From NCBI RefSeq assembly GCF_009914765.1, contig NZ_WYDS01000005.1, positions 1 through 64,000 of the forward strand: DNA of 64,000 nt, written 5' to 3'. The DNA comes from Halodesulfovibrio sp. MK-HDV. GTDB taxonomy: Bacteria > Desulfobacterota > Desulfovibrionia > Desulfovibrionales > Desulfovibrionaceae. Under the pieces are notes generated by a model. That model was not told the DNA's origin and did not search any database. It saw only the letters and a list, made by a program, of their open reading frames with translations. Positions within the stretch are counted from its first letter, which is position 1, and each line of letters opens with the position of its first letter. A program made the position numbers and the translations under genes. Positions 18,592 through 27,220 of this stretch are shown piece after piece.

Positions 18592-18903
18592 TTAGAACAT
18601 GCCTGGAATGTTCATGCCGCCGGTAAGGGCGCCCATTTCACTCTCAGCCATTTCTTTAGATTTACGCAGTGCGTCGTTAGCAGCAGCAAGAACGAGGTCC
18701 TGCAGCATTTCAACGTCTTCAGGGTCTACAGCGTTTTTGTCGATAACAATGGAGCGAATTTCCTGTTTGCCAGTGCAAACAACAGTAATCATGCCGCCAC
18801 CAGCAGTACCGGATACTTCGCGGTCTGCAAGGTCGTCCTGAAGTTTAGACATTTTTTTCTGAAGCGCCTGAGCCTGACGAAGCATATCGTTCATTCCACG
18901 CAT
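18592..18903 (-). CDS. YbaB/EbfC family nucleoid-associated protein
   Basis: This 103-residue protein forms DNA-binding dimers that bundle the nucleoid. It starts MRGMNDMLRQAQALQKKMSK and contains the family core VSGTAGGGMITVVCTGKQEI. It lies between dnaX (about 100 bases upstream) and recR (13 bases downstream), its usual place. Confidence 0.94.
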   Translation of the reverse strand: MRGMNDMLRQAQALQKKMSKLQDDLADREVSGTAGGGMITVVCTGKQEIRSIVIDKNAVDPEDVEMLQDLVLAAANDALRKSKEMAESEMGALTGGMNIPGMF

Positions 18904-19004
18904 GGTAGTCTCCTTGAGAATGTAGTATTTGAAGTAAGCAGAAATCTAGGTCTGCATATTTTGCACAATAATAGGGGCACGCCCCGTTCACCGGTAACAG
19001 TATA

Positions 19005-21035
19005 CTATTTCCGGCTTGGATCGTCTTTATGTTTGAACGTAAGCAGCTCTGCACCTAATTCTTCTTTCAGAAGGAGTGCTGCTGGATTCGATTCAATGTC
19101 TTCTTTTAATTCGTGGTAGCTGCGCACTTCTGATTCAGGTTCCTGCAACGTTACGGCAGTTGTACCGTACCATTCTTTAGCACGTTGTGTGAGTAGCACA
19201 ATTACGTCTGTGCTGTTCAACATATCATACTGAGTACGCCCTGCAGCGGTAATCTGTAGGGTGTCGTCGAAACGTTTGCCAGTGGCCTTAGCGAGGTATT
19301 GTAAGCTTTTGCCGCCCGTCTCGTCCTGCTTTTGGCAGGACTCTAAGAATTCGCTCCAACGGGTAAGATCGGACGGCTGATTATTGCTTGAAGCATCTCC
19401 TCCACCGGAAGATGGAATGTCCGGAGGCGCGCTCATGCTGTTGTTAGCCCCGCCATACTCCGGTGGAAGCTCCATAGGTGGAGAATCCATTGGCGGCATA
19501 GACGATGGCATGTTGTTCTGCACCGGTGGACGCTGCTGCTGCTGTTGCTGCTGTCTGTGCGGTGGTTCTTGTCTATGAGGCGGTTGCTGCTGACGCTGCG
19601 CTTGTTGCCTGTGTGGCGGCTGGAGTGCTGATTGAGCAGGAGCTTGCGGAGCTTGAGCCTGCTGCGGTGCAGCCTGCGGTTGTTGCGCCTGTTGTGGGCG
19701 TTCCTGCTGCGTCTGCTGCATATGGGAAGCGGCTTGTTGAGGCGCTTGCTGGTTCATCTGGTGGCTAGCCTGATTGGTGGCTGAATGATTAGCCGATGGA
19801 GTAGCCTGATGACTGGTCTGATGACTGGCCTGGTGATTTTCCTGCTGTGCTGCCTGTGGTGCACTCTGCTGAGGAGCTGGACGTTGTCCTGCTGGCTGCT
19901 GAGGTGTGCCGGTTCCACGAGAAAGTGATTCTGTTGAAATAAGTTTTGGCAGGAACGCAAGGTTCAGCAACAACAGTTCAAGTGCCATTGCAGGTTCAAG
20001 GCTTGTGAGTACGCGGCGTTGACCTTCAAGCGTCAACTGCCAGCAAGCGTGCACGTGAGACAAAGCAAACTGTGGTGCCATTTCCAGCCATTTCTGTGCT
20101 TCAGCCTCTGGTAGATTGAGAAGCGGTAACGCCTGTGCGCCAGCCTGTTTAAGCATAAACAAGTTGCGCCATGTGTTGCCAAGCTCGCGAAGGAAAAAGC
20201 CGATATCAACGCCTTGTTCCAGGATGTCACGAATCACCTGCGAAAGGGCGATCACATCCTGATTCTTCATGGCGTCCATAACGCTAAAGAAAAGTTCCTG
20301 TCCTGCAAGACCAAGAATAGAGCGGACATCCGCCACTTCAAGACGATCATTCCCCAGAGCCAGAACCTGTCCAAGTAGGGACATGGAGTCACGAACAGAC
20401 CCTGCCGCACGGCGTGCGATAAGACGCACTGCTGCTGGATCGAATTCGAGTTTTTCCAACCCGAGAATTTTTGTCAGATGATCTACAAGTTCCTGCTCGG
20501 TGAGCATTTTGAAGGTGTAGTGCTGACAACGGCTGATGATAGTGATGGGGAATTTGTGCGACTCTGTGGTGGCAAGAATAAACGTAACGCCCTTTGGCGG
20601 CTCCTCAAGAGTTTTGAGCAGCGCGTTAAACGCGTCACGGGTGAGCATGTGTGCTTCATCGATAATGAAGACTTTGTAGCGGCCTTCCATTGCTGCATAG
20701 CCGATAGATTCACGCAGTCTGCGTGCGTCATCGATGCCTCGGTTGGAAGCACCGTCAATTTCCACCACATCTACATGCATGCCCTGTGTAATCTTTTTGC
20801 AATGTTCGCACTCGTTGCAAGGCTCGTTTGTAGGAGCATTTTTGCAGTTAAGTGCCTTTGCGAAAATACGGGCAATGGTTGTTTTGCCGACACCGCGGGT
20901 GCCGCTAAAAAGATAGGCCGGAGCTACTTTGTCTTCTTTGGCTGCGCGGGAAAGAACAGCTTTTACTGTTTTTTGTCCTGCAACGTCGGCAAAGCGTTGT
21001 GGTCTGTAGGCTGTGGTTAATGCTGCTGTACTCAT
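19005..21035 (-). CDS. dnaX: DNA polymerase III subunit gamma/tau
   Basis: DnaX is the clamp-loader ATPase and, as tau, links the polymerases at the fork. The 676-residue protein shows Walker A SGTRGVGKTT, the zinc site CKNAPTNEPCNECEHC, Walker B VFIIDEAHML, the sensor ATTESH and arginine-finger SRCQ. Domains I-III end near residue 365. A long Gln/Pro/His-rich linker follows (about 375-545), with HQTSHQ and PPHRQ runs and a seven-glutamine stretch, before a conserved C-terminal domain. I see no A-AAA-AAG slippery site in the linker region that would give a short gamma form. It heads dnaX-ybaB-recR. Confidence 0.96.
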   Translation of the reverse strand: MSTAALTTAYRPQRFADVAGQKTVKAVLSRAAKEDKVAPAYLFSGTRGVGKTTIARIFAKALNCKNAPTNEPCNECEHCKKITQGMHVDVVEIDGASNRGIDDARRLRESIGYAAMEGRYKVFIIDEAHMLTRDAFNALLKTLEEPPKGVTFILATTESHKFPITIISRCQHYTFKMLTEQELVDHLTKILGLEKLEFDPAAVRLIARRAAGSVRDSMSLLGQVLALGNDRLEVADVRSILGLAGQELFFSVMDAMKNQDVIALSQVIRDILEQGVDIGFFLRELGNTWRNLFMLKQAGAQALPLLNLPEAEAQKWLEMAPQFALSHVHACWQLTLEGQRRVLTSLEPAMALELLLLNLAFLPKLISTESLSRGTGTPQQPAGQRPAPQQSAPQAAQQENHQASHQTSHQATPSANHSATNQASHQMNQQAPQQAASHMQQTQQERPQQAQQPQAAPQQAQAPQAPAQSALQPPHRQQAQRQQQPPHRQEPPHRQQQQQQQRPPVQNNMPSSMPPMDSPPMELPPEYGGANNSMSAPPDIPSSGGGDASSNNQPSDLTRWSEFLESCQKQDETGGKSLQYLAKATGKRFDDTLQITAAGRTQYDMLNSTDVIVLLTQRAKEWYGTTAVTLQEPESEVRSYHELKEDIESNPAALLLKEELGAELLTFKHKDDPSRK

Positions 21036-21439
21036 TATGGTCCTGCAAATTTCAAAAATTTGGAATTTGTGTGTTCGGGGATTGTGTATTCAAAACAAGG
21101 AATACGCAAAAAGAACTACAATTAGTCACGCTAAAAAAAAAATAGGGCAAAGGCAAGATGAACCCTTGGTACAGACGGTTTCACTCATTATTTTTTGCAT
21201 TCGCGAAGAAGTTGATAAAACAAGGCAGTGCACTGTTGTAATTGTAGGTATTACTTTAATGCAAAAGTTATGGAGTGTACTTTTACAAGATATTACTATT
21301 AGAAGTAGCGTGCGCAGTGCAAACTGAAGTTGTTAAAGGATGATCATCGGGGTTTAATTTTTACGTGAAATAACGTAGTTCTCTTTTGAAATAAACGGCA
21401 ATAATGCTGTGGTGCATGTATTTTTCCCACGAGTGACGT
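21036..21439. other. divergent intergenic region dnaX / M15 peptidase
   Basis: No gene is supported; a plus-strand frame from 21013 has no family-like features and overlaps the dnaX start. The region is AT-rich with a run of nine A residues near 21133. Promoters for both genes should be here, but I cannot place them. Confidence 0.5.
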
Positions 21440-22285
21440 ATGAACAGGCGATCTTTTTTACGACATATTTGTATTGCATCTGCGATTGCAATACCATGCA
21501 ATGCTTTTGCTGCTGAGTTGATCGAGACGGATCTTCAAGAAGAGCATGGTCAGTTTGATTTGCATGTAAAAGACTACATTTCGAAGATGAGTCATTTTGA
21601 TTCTGCGCATCCCGACGATGTTGTGCTTAAAGATGAAGAGTTAGAGCTGCTTAAAGAGTGTACGACAAGAATTACTCGTGTGATGCGCACAGTCGGATAC
21701 GGAAATTTTAATCTTGTTAGTGTTGATCAGGCCTTTACTATTGGAAAACAGTACTCACGCGTTGGCGCGTTCTCCGATAAAGAAAAGGCATTTCTTGAAA
21801 AAATATTTTACTACGATGCTAGTGTATTAGGTTTTTACGGTGATAAACCTATTACTGCATTTACCCAGACCATAAAACGCAAGAATGTCATTAAAATTCG
21901 CAACAGCGGGCACTATGTATTTAGGGGACACCCATTTGAGGTGTGGAAAGAAATAAAAAGTGCTCTCTCTTCTGATGTGATTTTGACATCCGGCGTGCGC
22001 GGTGTGGTGAAACAATTCCACTTGTTCCTCATGAAAGCGAGCAGTAACGGTGGGAATTTGTCTTTGGCATCACGCTCGTTAGCTCCTCCGGGCTACTCCT
22101 TCCACGGCATCAGTGACTTTGATGTTGGGCAGCGAAAATACGGAAAATCAAATTTTACCTCCCGTTTTACTGAAACTCCTGTGTTCAGCAAATTAAGCAA
22201 GCTTGGTTATCTGACACTGCGATACCCCAGAGAAAATTTGCTGGGAGTACGGTATGAACCCTGGCATGTTAAGGTGAATTTATAA
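21440..22285 (+). CDS. M15-family D-alanyl-D-alanine carboxypeptidase (VanY/LdcB type)
   Basis: This exported zinc peptidase should trim peptidoglycan stem peptides in the periplasm. The 281-residue protein has a signal sequence of Tat-like form (MNRRSFLRHICIASAIAIPC, ending NAFAAEL). The catalytic part is C-terminal: SSDVILTSGVRG, the zinc motif YSFHGISDFDVG (His and Asp) near residue 225 and the second histidine in YEPWHVKV near the end. Its stop overlaps the start of the M99 peptidase (TAATG), so the two are translated together. Confidence 0.85.
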   Translation: MNRRSFLRHICIASAIAIPCNAFAAELIETDLQEEHGQFDLHVKDYISKMSHFDSAHPDDVVLKDEELELLKECTTRITRVMRTVGYGNFNLVSVDQAFTIGKQYSRVGAFSDKEKAFLEKIFYYDASVLGFYGDKPITAFTQTIKRKNVIKIRNSGHYVFRGHPFEVWKEIKSALSSDVILTSGVRGVVKQFHLFLMKASSNGGNLSLASRSLAPPGYSFHGISDFDVGQRKYGKSNFTSRFTETPVFSKLSKLGYLTLRYPRENLLGVRYEPWHVKVNL

Positions 22286-23610
22286 TGCGACTGTTACTAT
22301 CATTTATATTTGTTCTCATGATGACGGTGTCTGCCTTTGCGCAGAATCCGTTAGATTTTTCTTTGCATAAGCTTGGTAGCGATGCTGAGGGGCCAACAAT
22401 TCTTGTTGTTGGCGGTATTCAGGGTGATGAGCCGGGTGGTTTTAGTGCTGCCGGTATGATTGTTTCTCACTACAAGATCACCAAGGGCAACGTGTGGGTT
22501 GTTCCAAACTTAAACTTTTTGAGCATTATCAAAAGTTCCCGTGGCTCATACGGCGATATGAACCGTAAATTTGCAATGCTTGATAAGAAAGATCCGGACT
22601 ATTCTTCCGTTCAGCGGATAAAAGAAATTATCCGTAATGACAAAGTCGATATGGTTCTTAACCTGCACGACGGTAGCGGATTTTATAGTCCAAAATACAT
22701 CGATAAGTTACACAATCCTCGCTACTGGGGACAGTGCGTCATTATTGATCAGGAAGCGATAACGCATCCAAAATTTGGTGATCTGAGCAGCATGGCACGG
22801 ATTGCTGTCAAAAAAGCGAACACCGAGTTGCTTAAAAAGAGTGACAAACTTCATTTGAAGAACACCCGCACTCGCGAAGGTGATCATGAAATGGAAAAGT
22901 CGCTTACCTACTATGCCATTAAACATGGTAAGCCTGCTTTCGGTATCGAAGCCAGTAAGTCTTTTATGACACCGACTCGTACATACTATCATCTTTCAGT
23001 GCTTGAATCTTTCTTGAGGCAGGCTGGTGTTGAATTTTCACGCGATTTTGATATGAACCCGCGTTCGATCAAACAAGCCATGTTCAGTCAGGTTAAACTG
23101 GCAATGTACGGCGGAAAATTACAGCTCGAACTGGATAATGTTCGTAAGTATCTCAAATACGTTCCTATGAACAAAAGTTTAGCGAACAAGTTTGAAGCAT
23201 CCAAGCCGCTGTTAACCATGGTTGATGCCCCGAACGGCTACAAGGTTTACTACGGGAACAGAAATTTGACGAACCTGTCGCCTCAGTTCTTTGAGTTCGA
23301 TGACAGTCTTTCTTCATTACAGTTGACTGTGGACGGAAGAGACCAAGAAGTCTCCATGGGTACCATCATCGACGTGGGCAGTCATTTTAGCGTTAGTTCT
23401 TTGAAAGGCTATCGATTCAATATTATTGGATACGTGGCACCGAATAAAGGCGCAGAATCAGATGTGCTCGTACGAAAGAAAGATCTTGCGAAACGTTTTT
23501 CCCTCGATAAGGGCGGACGTGTGTATCGTGTCGAAGTATATCGCGGTAAAAAGTTCTCCGGTATGGTGCTCGTGCGGTTTACCAAAAACAACGCGCTTGC
23601 TGTACGGTAG
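22285..23610 (+). CDS. M99/M14-type metallo-carboxypeptidase (Csd4/Pgp1-like)
   Basis: Proteins of this type (Csd4 in Helicobacter, Pgp1 in Campylobacter) cut muropeptide tripeptides to dipeptides and are needed for helical cell shape. The 441-residue protein has a signal peptide (MRLLLSFIFVLMMTVSAFAQ), the metal site GGIQGDEPGG (His replaced by Gln in the usual GGxHGDE position), a second ligand region VLNLHDGSG and the catalytic Glu area FGIEASKSF. The C-terminal part resembles the extra beta domains of M99 enzymes. The Gln in place of the first His is like Csd4, in which a Gln is a zinc ligand. It is coupled to the M15 gene. Confidence 0.85.
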   Translation: MRLLLSFIFVLMMTVSAFAQNPLDFSLHKLGSDAEGPTILVVGGIQGDEPGGFSAAGMIVSHYKITKGNVWVVPNLNFLSIIKSSRGSYGDMNRKFAMLDKKDPDYSSVQRIKEIIRNDKVDMVLNLHDGSGFYSPKYIDKLHNPRYWGQCVIIDQEAITHPKFGDLSSMARIAVKKANTELLKKSDKLHLKNTRTREGDHEMEKSLTYYAIKHGKPAFGIEASKSFMTPTRTYYHLSVLESFLRQAGVEFSRDFDMNPRSIKQAMFSQVKLAMYGGKLQLELDNVRKYLKYVPMNKSLANKFEASKPLLTMVDAPNGYKVYYGNRNLTNLSPQFFEFDDSLSSLQLTVDGRDQEVSMGTIIDVGSHFSVSSLKGYRFNIIGYVAPNKGAESDVLVRKKDLAKRFSLDKGGRVYRVEVYRGKKFSGMVLVRFTKNNALAVR

Positions 23611-23626
23611 CAGTCTACGTTGAGCT

Positions 23627-23951
23627 GCCTCCGGCAGGTCTGCGACGCTTTTTACTATTGTCTCCGACGGCTGGGCTGAAACTTTTTAGGAAAAGTTTCC
23701 CCCAGACCCCCTTCAAAAACTTTTATTATGCGAAAAACGCCCGTAGAATATTTTCTGACGCGGCTTTATTCCACTGACTTGAATAGAAAAAGGGCTGTCC
23801 TTCATATGAAGGACAGCCCTTTTTTATTAGCAGAAAGGTAATGGAGCATAAGCCGCGAAGTGTTGTAACCAACGGGCGTATCTCGCTAATAAAAGTTTTA
23901 GGAGATTCTTAAGAAGCCCTTTTTTAAAAGGGTTCTTAAGCCGCCGGAGGC
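23627..23951. repeat. symmetric intergenic element, copy D
   Basis: This is a full copy: left end GCCTCCGGCAGG (23627), left arm AAAACTTTTATTATGCGAA (23716) with ACGCCCGT and GACGCGGCTTTA, central hairpin 23787-23826, right arm GAAAGGTAATGGAGCATAAG (23832) with AACGGGCGTATCTCGC and right end CCGCCGGAGGC (23941-23951). A side hairpin TTCTTAAGAAGCCCTTTTTT / AAAAGGGTTCTTAA lies at 23906-23939. It separates the convergent M99 gene and fliQ. Confidence 0.88.
23787..23826. terminator. central terminator hairpin of copy D
   Basis: AAAAAGGGCTGTCCTTCAT and its reverse complement form an uninterrupted stem of 19 bases per arm, with T-run. Confidence 0.9.
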
Positions 23952-23969
23952 AATTTTTGTATATAGTCG

Positions 23970-24239
23970 TTAGCGGATGTAATTAGGAATATTCATAAAG
24001 ACTTCGCGAGTAAACGAGGTCATTTTCTCCATAATCCACGGGAATGCTATGAGCAGCGATACAAAGATCGCGATAATTTTAGGCACAAAGGTCAGGGTTT
24101 GTTCCTGTACCTGTGTTGCTGCCTGAATGATGGATACGATCAGACCGACAATAAGACCTACGAGCAGCATAGGCAGCGAGATCATGAGCGTAAGCTCGAT
24201 TGCTTTACGGGCATAGCCGATAACGAATTCGGGTGTCAT
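23970..24239 (-). CDS. fliQ: flagellar export protein FliQ
   Basis: FliQ is a small inner membrane protein of the flagellar type III export gate. The 89-residue protein has two membrane helices (residues about 15-40, LTLMISLPMLLVGLIVGLIV, and 50-75) and the family motif QAATQVQEQTLTFVPK. It is the last gene of the flagellar run, 11 bases after fliP. fliR and flhB, which often follow, are not in this window. Confidence 0.95.
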   Translation of the reverse strand: MTPEFVIGYARKAIELTLMISLPMLLVGLIVGLIVSIIQAATQVQEQTLTFVPKIIAIFVSLLIAFPWIMEKMTSFTREVFMNIPNYIR

Positions 24240-24250
24240 GTTTCATATCC

Positions 24251-25060
24251 TCACAATAGGAAGCTGTTAACGAGAGAGCCGGTGAGCAGGCTCCAGCCGT
24301 CTACCAGAACGAAAAGAAGCAGTTTAAACGGCATAGAAACCATCATTGGCGGCAGCATCATCATACCCATCGCGAGAAGGATACTCGAAACAACCATGTC
24401 GATTATGAGGAACGGTACGTAGATGAGGAAGCCGATGGTAAAGCCTGTTTTAAGCTCGCTGATGACGTAGGCTGCTGCCAGCATCATGGTAGGAACTTCA
24501 ACCTTTGATTTTGGTCTTTCCATTTTACTGATGGAATAGAACAAAGAAAGATCTTTTTCGCGTGTATGCTTAAACATAAACTCTCTAAGAGGCTTTTGTG
24601 CCTCGTCCAGAGCTACTGTGAAGCCTATTTCTTCGCTTAGGTAGGGTTGCAGTGCATTATCGTTAATTGCCATGCCCACAGGGCGCATGATGACGAAAGT
24701 CATAAAAATAGCGAGGCTTGCCAGAACCTGAGACGGTGGCAGCTGCTGCGTTCCTAATGCCTGACGCAAAAAGGAAAAAACGATGATGATGCGGGTAAAG
24801 CTGGTAACTGTCAGCATAATGGCTGGTGCCAGTGACAGAATAGTGAGCAGGAACAGGATTTCCAACAGAACGGATACATTCTCCGGTTCTGATTGACCTG
24901 CGCCTAATGCCAGCGAAAGGGATGGCACTGCAAGGTCCCGCGCAGCAAACGCTACAGCGGGAACCAGCAGTAATAAAGCACTAAGAGTCAGAATCCGCGT
25001 TGCGGAGCTGCCCCATAAATTTTTTAAATTCTTCCGAGTCAGAGGAGTGGCTAGAGTCAT
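24251..25060 (-). CDS. fliP: flagellar biosynthesis protein FliP
   Basis: FliP forms the core of the flagellar export gate in the inner membrane. The 269-residue protein has an N-terminal signal-like helix (LTLSALLLLVPAVAFAARDL) and the family signature (LTVTSFTRIIIVFSFLRQAL, GTQQLPPSQVLASLAIFMTF), then EREFM-type cytoplasmic segment and two C-terminal helices. The only upstream ATG in frame, 25060, lies inside fliO, giving an 80-base overlap. A later non-ATG start is possible but would cut the signal helix. Confidence 0.95.
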   Translation of the reverse strand: MTLATPLTRKNLKNLWGSSATRILTLSALLLLVPAVAFAARDLAVPSLSLALGAGQSEPENVSVLLEILFLLTILSLAPAIMLTVTSFTRIIIVFSFLRQALGTQQLPPSQVLASLAIFMTFVIMRPVGMAINDNALQPYLSEEIGFTVALDEAQKPLREFMFKHTREKDLSLFYSISKMERPKSKVEVPTMMLAAAYVISELKTGFTIGFLIYVPFLIIDMVVSSILLAMGMMMLPPMMVSMPFKLLLFVLVDGWSLLTGSLVNSFLL

Positions 25061-25415
25061 CTTCCGCTTCCGTTTCAGATAAAAGGTTGATCTGGTGGTC
25101 TGTGACCCCCAGTAATAGCCTTTTATTCAAGAAGCGTACCACGACTAATTGCTTTTTAGGAGCAAGGTGGAATCGTTCTTCCACATCCAAGGTGCGTTCG
25201 CCGCCTTTTTTGCCCCTAAAGCCTTTATTCATGCCAACTTTTCTAACAAACCAGAGCAGTCCGTAGAGCCCACCTAAAAGTAGCAGCAGGATGCCGATGG
25301 ACTGAACATAGCTTCCCCAGCCTACCACTTCAGGGACAGCGGGCGACGTTCCGTTGACGATATCACCGGAAGAATCGATAGCCGCATGGGCTGCTGTCAC
25401 AAAAATGTTATGCAA
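24981..25415 (-). CDS. fliO: flagellar biosynthetic protein FliO
   Basis: FliO helps assemble the FliP ring of the export gate. The 144-residue protein has one membrane helix (residues about 33-57, YVQSIGILLLLLGGLYGLLW), then the short conserved cytoplasmic part (LDVEERFHLAPKKQLVVVRF, LLLGVTDHQINLLSE). It overlaps fliN by 8 bases upstream and fliP by 80 bases downstream, so translation of the three is coupled. Confidence 0.9.
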   Translation of the reverse strand: MHNIFVTAAHAAIDSSGDIVNGTSPAVPEVVGWGSYVQSIGILLLLLGGLYGLLWFVRKVGMNKGFRGKKGGERTLDVEERFHLAPKKQLVVVRFLNKRLLLGVTDHQINLLSETEAEDDSSHSSDSEEFKKFMGQLRNADSDS

Positions 25416-25932
25416 GCTGCTTAACCCTTTCGATCGGACTGATGATATCAGTCAGGCGCACACCGAATTTTTCGTTAATAACAACAGCTTCGCCACGAGC
25501 GACAAGCTTGCCATTAACAAAGATTTCAAGTGGTTCACCTGCTAGTTTGTTGAGTTCAACAACAGAACCCTGACCAAGCTGAAGCAGTTCGTTGATGAGC
25601 AGACGGGTACGACCGAGTTCTGCGGAAACATCAAGTGGAATGTCCAGAATGAAGTCGAGTTCGTGCTTTCCAGCTTCAGGACGGATGGCTTTTGCATCCT
25701 CTGTCAAATCCTTGAACTCAGCTTCGTGAGCTTTGCTGGAGAGTACGCTCTGCTCTTTTTCCTTCTGAATAACTTCTTGTTCTTCAGAGGCAAGTGCTGC
25801 TGCCCATTCTTCTGCAAGCGCTTCGTTCTGACTCATATTCTGAGTTGCGCCAGCTGTAGGTTCATCATCCTGCTCTTCAAGAGCTGCCGCCCACTGTTCA
25901 GCCAGTAAATCCTGATTCACGTCTTCAGACAT
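25408..25932 (-). CDS. fliN: flagellar motor switch protein FliN
   Basis: FliN is part of the C-ring that sets flagellar rotation and binds export cargo. The 174-residue protein has a long acidic Glu/Gln-rich N-terminal extension (residues about 1-85, with EEWAAALE and EQWAAALEEQ repeats) and a C-terminal SpoA domain (LDFILDIPLDVSAELGRTRL, GSVVELNKLAGEPLEIFVNG). The repeated QWAAALEEQ-like units match extensions seen in other Desulfovibrio FliN proteins as I recall. It lies 41 bases after fliL. Confidence 0.94.
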   Translation of the reverse strand: MSEDVNQDLLAEQWAAALEEQDDEPTAGATQNMSQNEALAEEWAAALASEEQEVIQKEKEQSVLSSKAHEAEFKDLTEDAKAIRPEAGKHELDFILDIPLDVSAELGRTRLLINELLQLGQGSVVELNKLAGEPLEIFVNGKLVARGEAVVINEKFGVRLTDIISPIERVKQLA

Positions 25933-25973
25933 AGTAACCTTCCTTATCTGAAAGGGAGTAATAGCTAGTTAAA

Positions 25974-26453
25974 TTACTGGATAACCAGTTCTGTAAAATA
26001 CACACGTACAACTTTAGAGCTGCCAATAATCTGGTTGAGTCGGGTCACCAGTTCATTTTTAAGCAAGATTTTGCTCTCGAGAGAAGCAAGGTCTGCGTAT
26101 GACTTGCTGGAAAGAAGCAGAATAACTGCATCACGCACTTTTGCGCTTGAGGTTTCCAGTACTTGTGCAGCATCCGAACTGGCAACTTCAACATCAAGAG
26201 TAAGCTTGATGTAGCGTCGCCCGAGCGGGTCAGAGAGGTTTACAAGGAAACTTGGCAGGGTGACCACTTGTGAATCAGCTGGATCAATATCTTCAAGCTG
26301 GACATCCTGAGGGTCCGCCGTTTCGGTAGAATTCTGGAAGTACGTTGTGTACGCGAAGTACCCGCCGCCAGCCAGAAGCAGAAGGACTAAAAGCATGATG
26401 ACCCATTTCATCTTTCCGCTTTTTTTATTTTGATCTTTTCCTTCTTCAATCAC
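25974..26453 (-). CDS. fliL: flagellar basal body-associated protein FliL
   Basis: FliL rings the stator units and supports motor torque. The 159-residue protein has a short basic cytoplasmic start, one membrane helix (residues about 16-35, MKWVIMLLVLLLLAGGGYFA) and a periplasmic domain (LPSFLVNLSDPLGRRYIKLT, then KVRDAVILLLSSKSYADL) ending VRVYFTELVIQ. It lies between the second motB and fliN on the same strand. Confidence 0.93.
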   Translation of the reverse strand: MIEEGKDQNKKSGKMKWVIMLLVLLLLAGGGYFAYTTYFQNSTETADPQDVQLEDIDPADSQVVTLPSFLVNLSDPLGRRYIKLTLDVEVASSDAAQVLETSSAKVRDAVILLLSSKSYADLASLESKILLKNELVTRLNQIIGSSKVVRVYFTELVIQ

Positions 26454-26488
26454 GATACAGCTCCTTTGCAGTTTCTTGCAGCAATCTC

Positions 26489-27217
26489 TTATGAGTAGCG
26501 TCCAAGACGCTGGGTTGTTTTAATCAAAATCTCTACTCGTCTATTCTGCGCACGTCCGTACTCTGTCGCGTTCGACTCAAGTGGCTTGTCTGCACCGTAT
26601 CCGCTTACTGAAAAACGTCTCGGTTGTAGCCCTGTTGCCAAAAAGTATTCGAGTACAGCCATCGCTCTTTTTCCGGAAAGTGGATAGTTGGCTGCATTGC
26701 TGCGACCTGTATTATCTGCATGACCGGAAATGTTTGTATCTGCGGATGTGTATTGCAACATCAGCACTACTTGAGAGAGTAGTTTTTTTGCAGAAGGGGT
26801 TAACTCGTAACTGCCCGGTTTGAAAACGAGATCATTTGTAAGGGCAATTGCAAGGCCTTCCGGCTTTTGAAGGATGCGTAAGTTACGATCCAACGTACTC
26901 ATGTCAATATCCGGCGGCAGTACGTCCTCCGGAAATAACAAGTCTTTAATTCTGTCTCGCTGTTCGAAAGCAGACTTTGGATCAGCTACAAGTTCCAAGA
27001 TAAGTTTAATGCGCTGCGGCACTCGTCCAGAACCATGGTAGTTGATAACTCCCAAACCGCGTTCGAACGGGTTAATCTCAATAAGCATTGTCTTATCCAT
27101 AGAAGACATACTGAGAATGAGTACAAAGAATGTGAGCAGCAAGGTCACAAGGTCAGAGAAGGTGATGAGCCACGCAGGGACGCCTTCCGGTTCTTCTTGT
27201 TTTTTTTCACGAGCCAT
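26489..27217 (-). CDS. MotB-like flagellar stator protein, second paralogue
   Basis: This 242-residue OmpA-type stator protein has a single membrane helix with the proton-carrying aspartate D22 (WLITFSDLVTLLLTFFVLIL), a plug/linker and a C-terminal OmpA domain (LVFKPGSYELTPSAKKLL, GHADNTGRSNAANYPLSGKR, RAQNRRVEILI). It starts 3 bases after the first motB ends. Both proteins keep the key Asp, so both may be functional; they could form a mixed stator with one MotA or be used under different conditions. Confidence 0.9.
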   Translation of the reverse strand: MAREKKQEEPEGVPAWLITFSDLVTLLLTFFVLILSMSSMDKTMLIEINPFERGLGVINYHGSGRVPQRIKLILELVADPKSAFEQRDRIKDLLFPEDVLPPDIDMSTLDRNLRILQKPEGLAIALTNDLVFKPGSYELTPSAKKLLSQVVLMLQYTSADTNISGHADNTGRSNAANYPLSGKRAMAVLEYFLATGLQPRRFSVSGYGADKPLESNATEYGRAQNRRVEILIKTTQRLGRYS

Positions 27218-27220
27218 TCG

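Noticed and set aside
20478-21020. Plus-strand frame of 180 codons opposite dnaX
   Set aside because: Antisense to conserved ATPase motifs; Cys/Phe-rich shadow.
21013-21327. Plus-strand 104-codon frame in the dnaX / M15 spacer
   Set aside because: Overlaps the dnaX start and shows no family or ribosome site.
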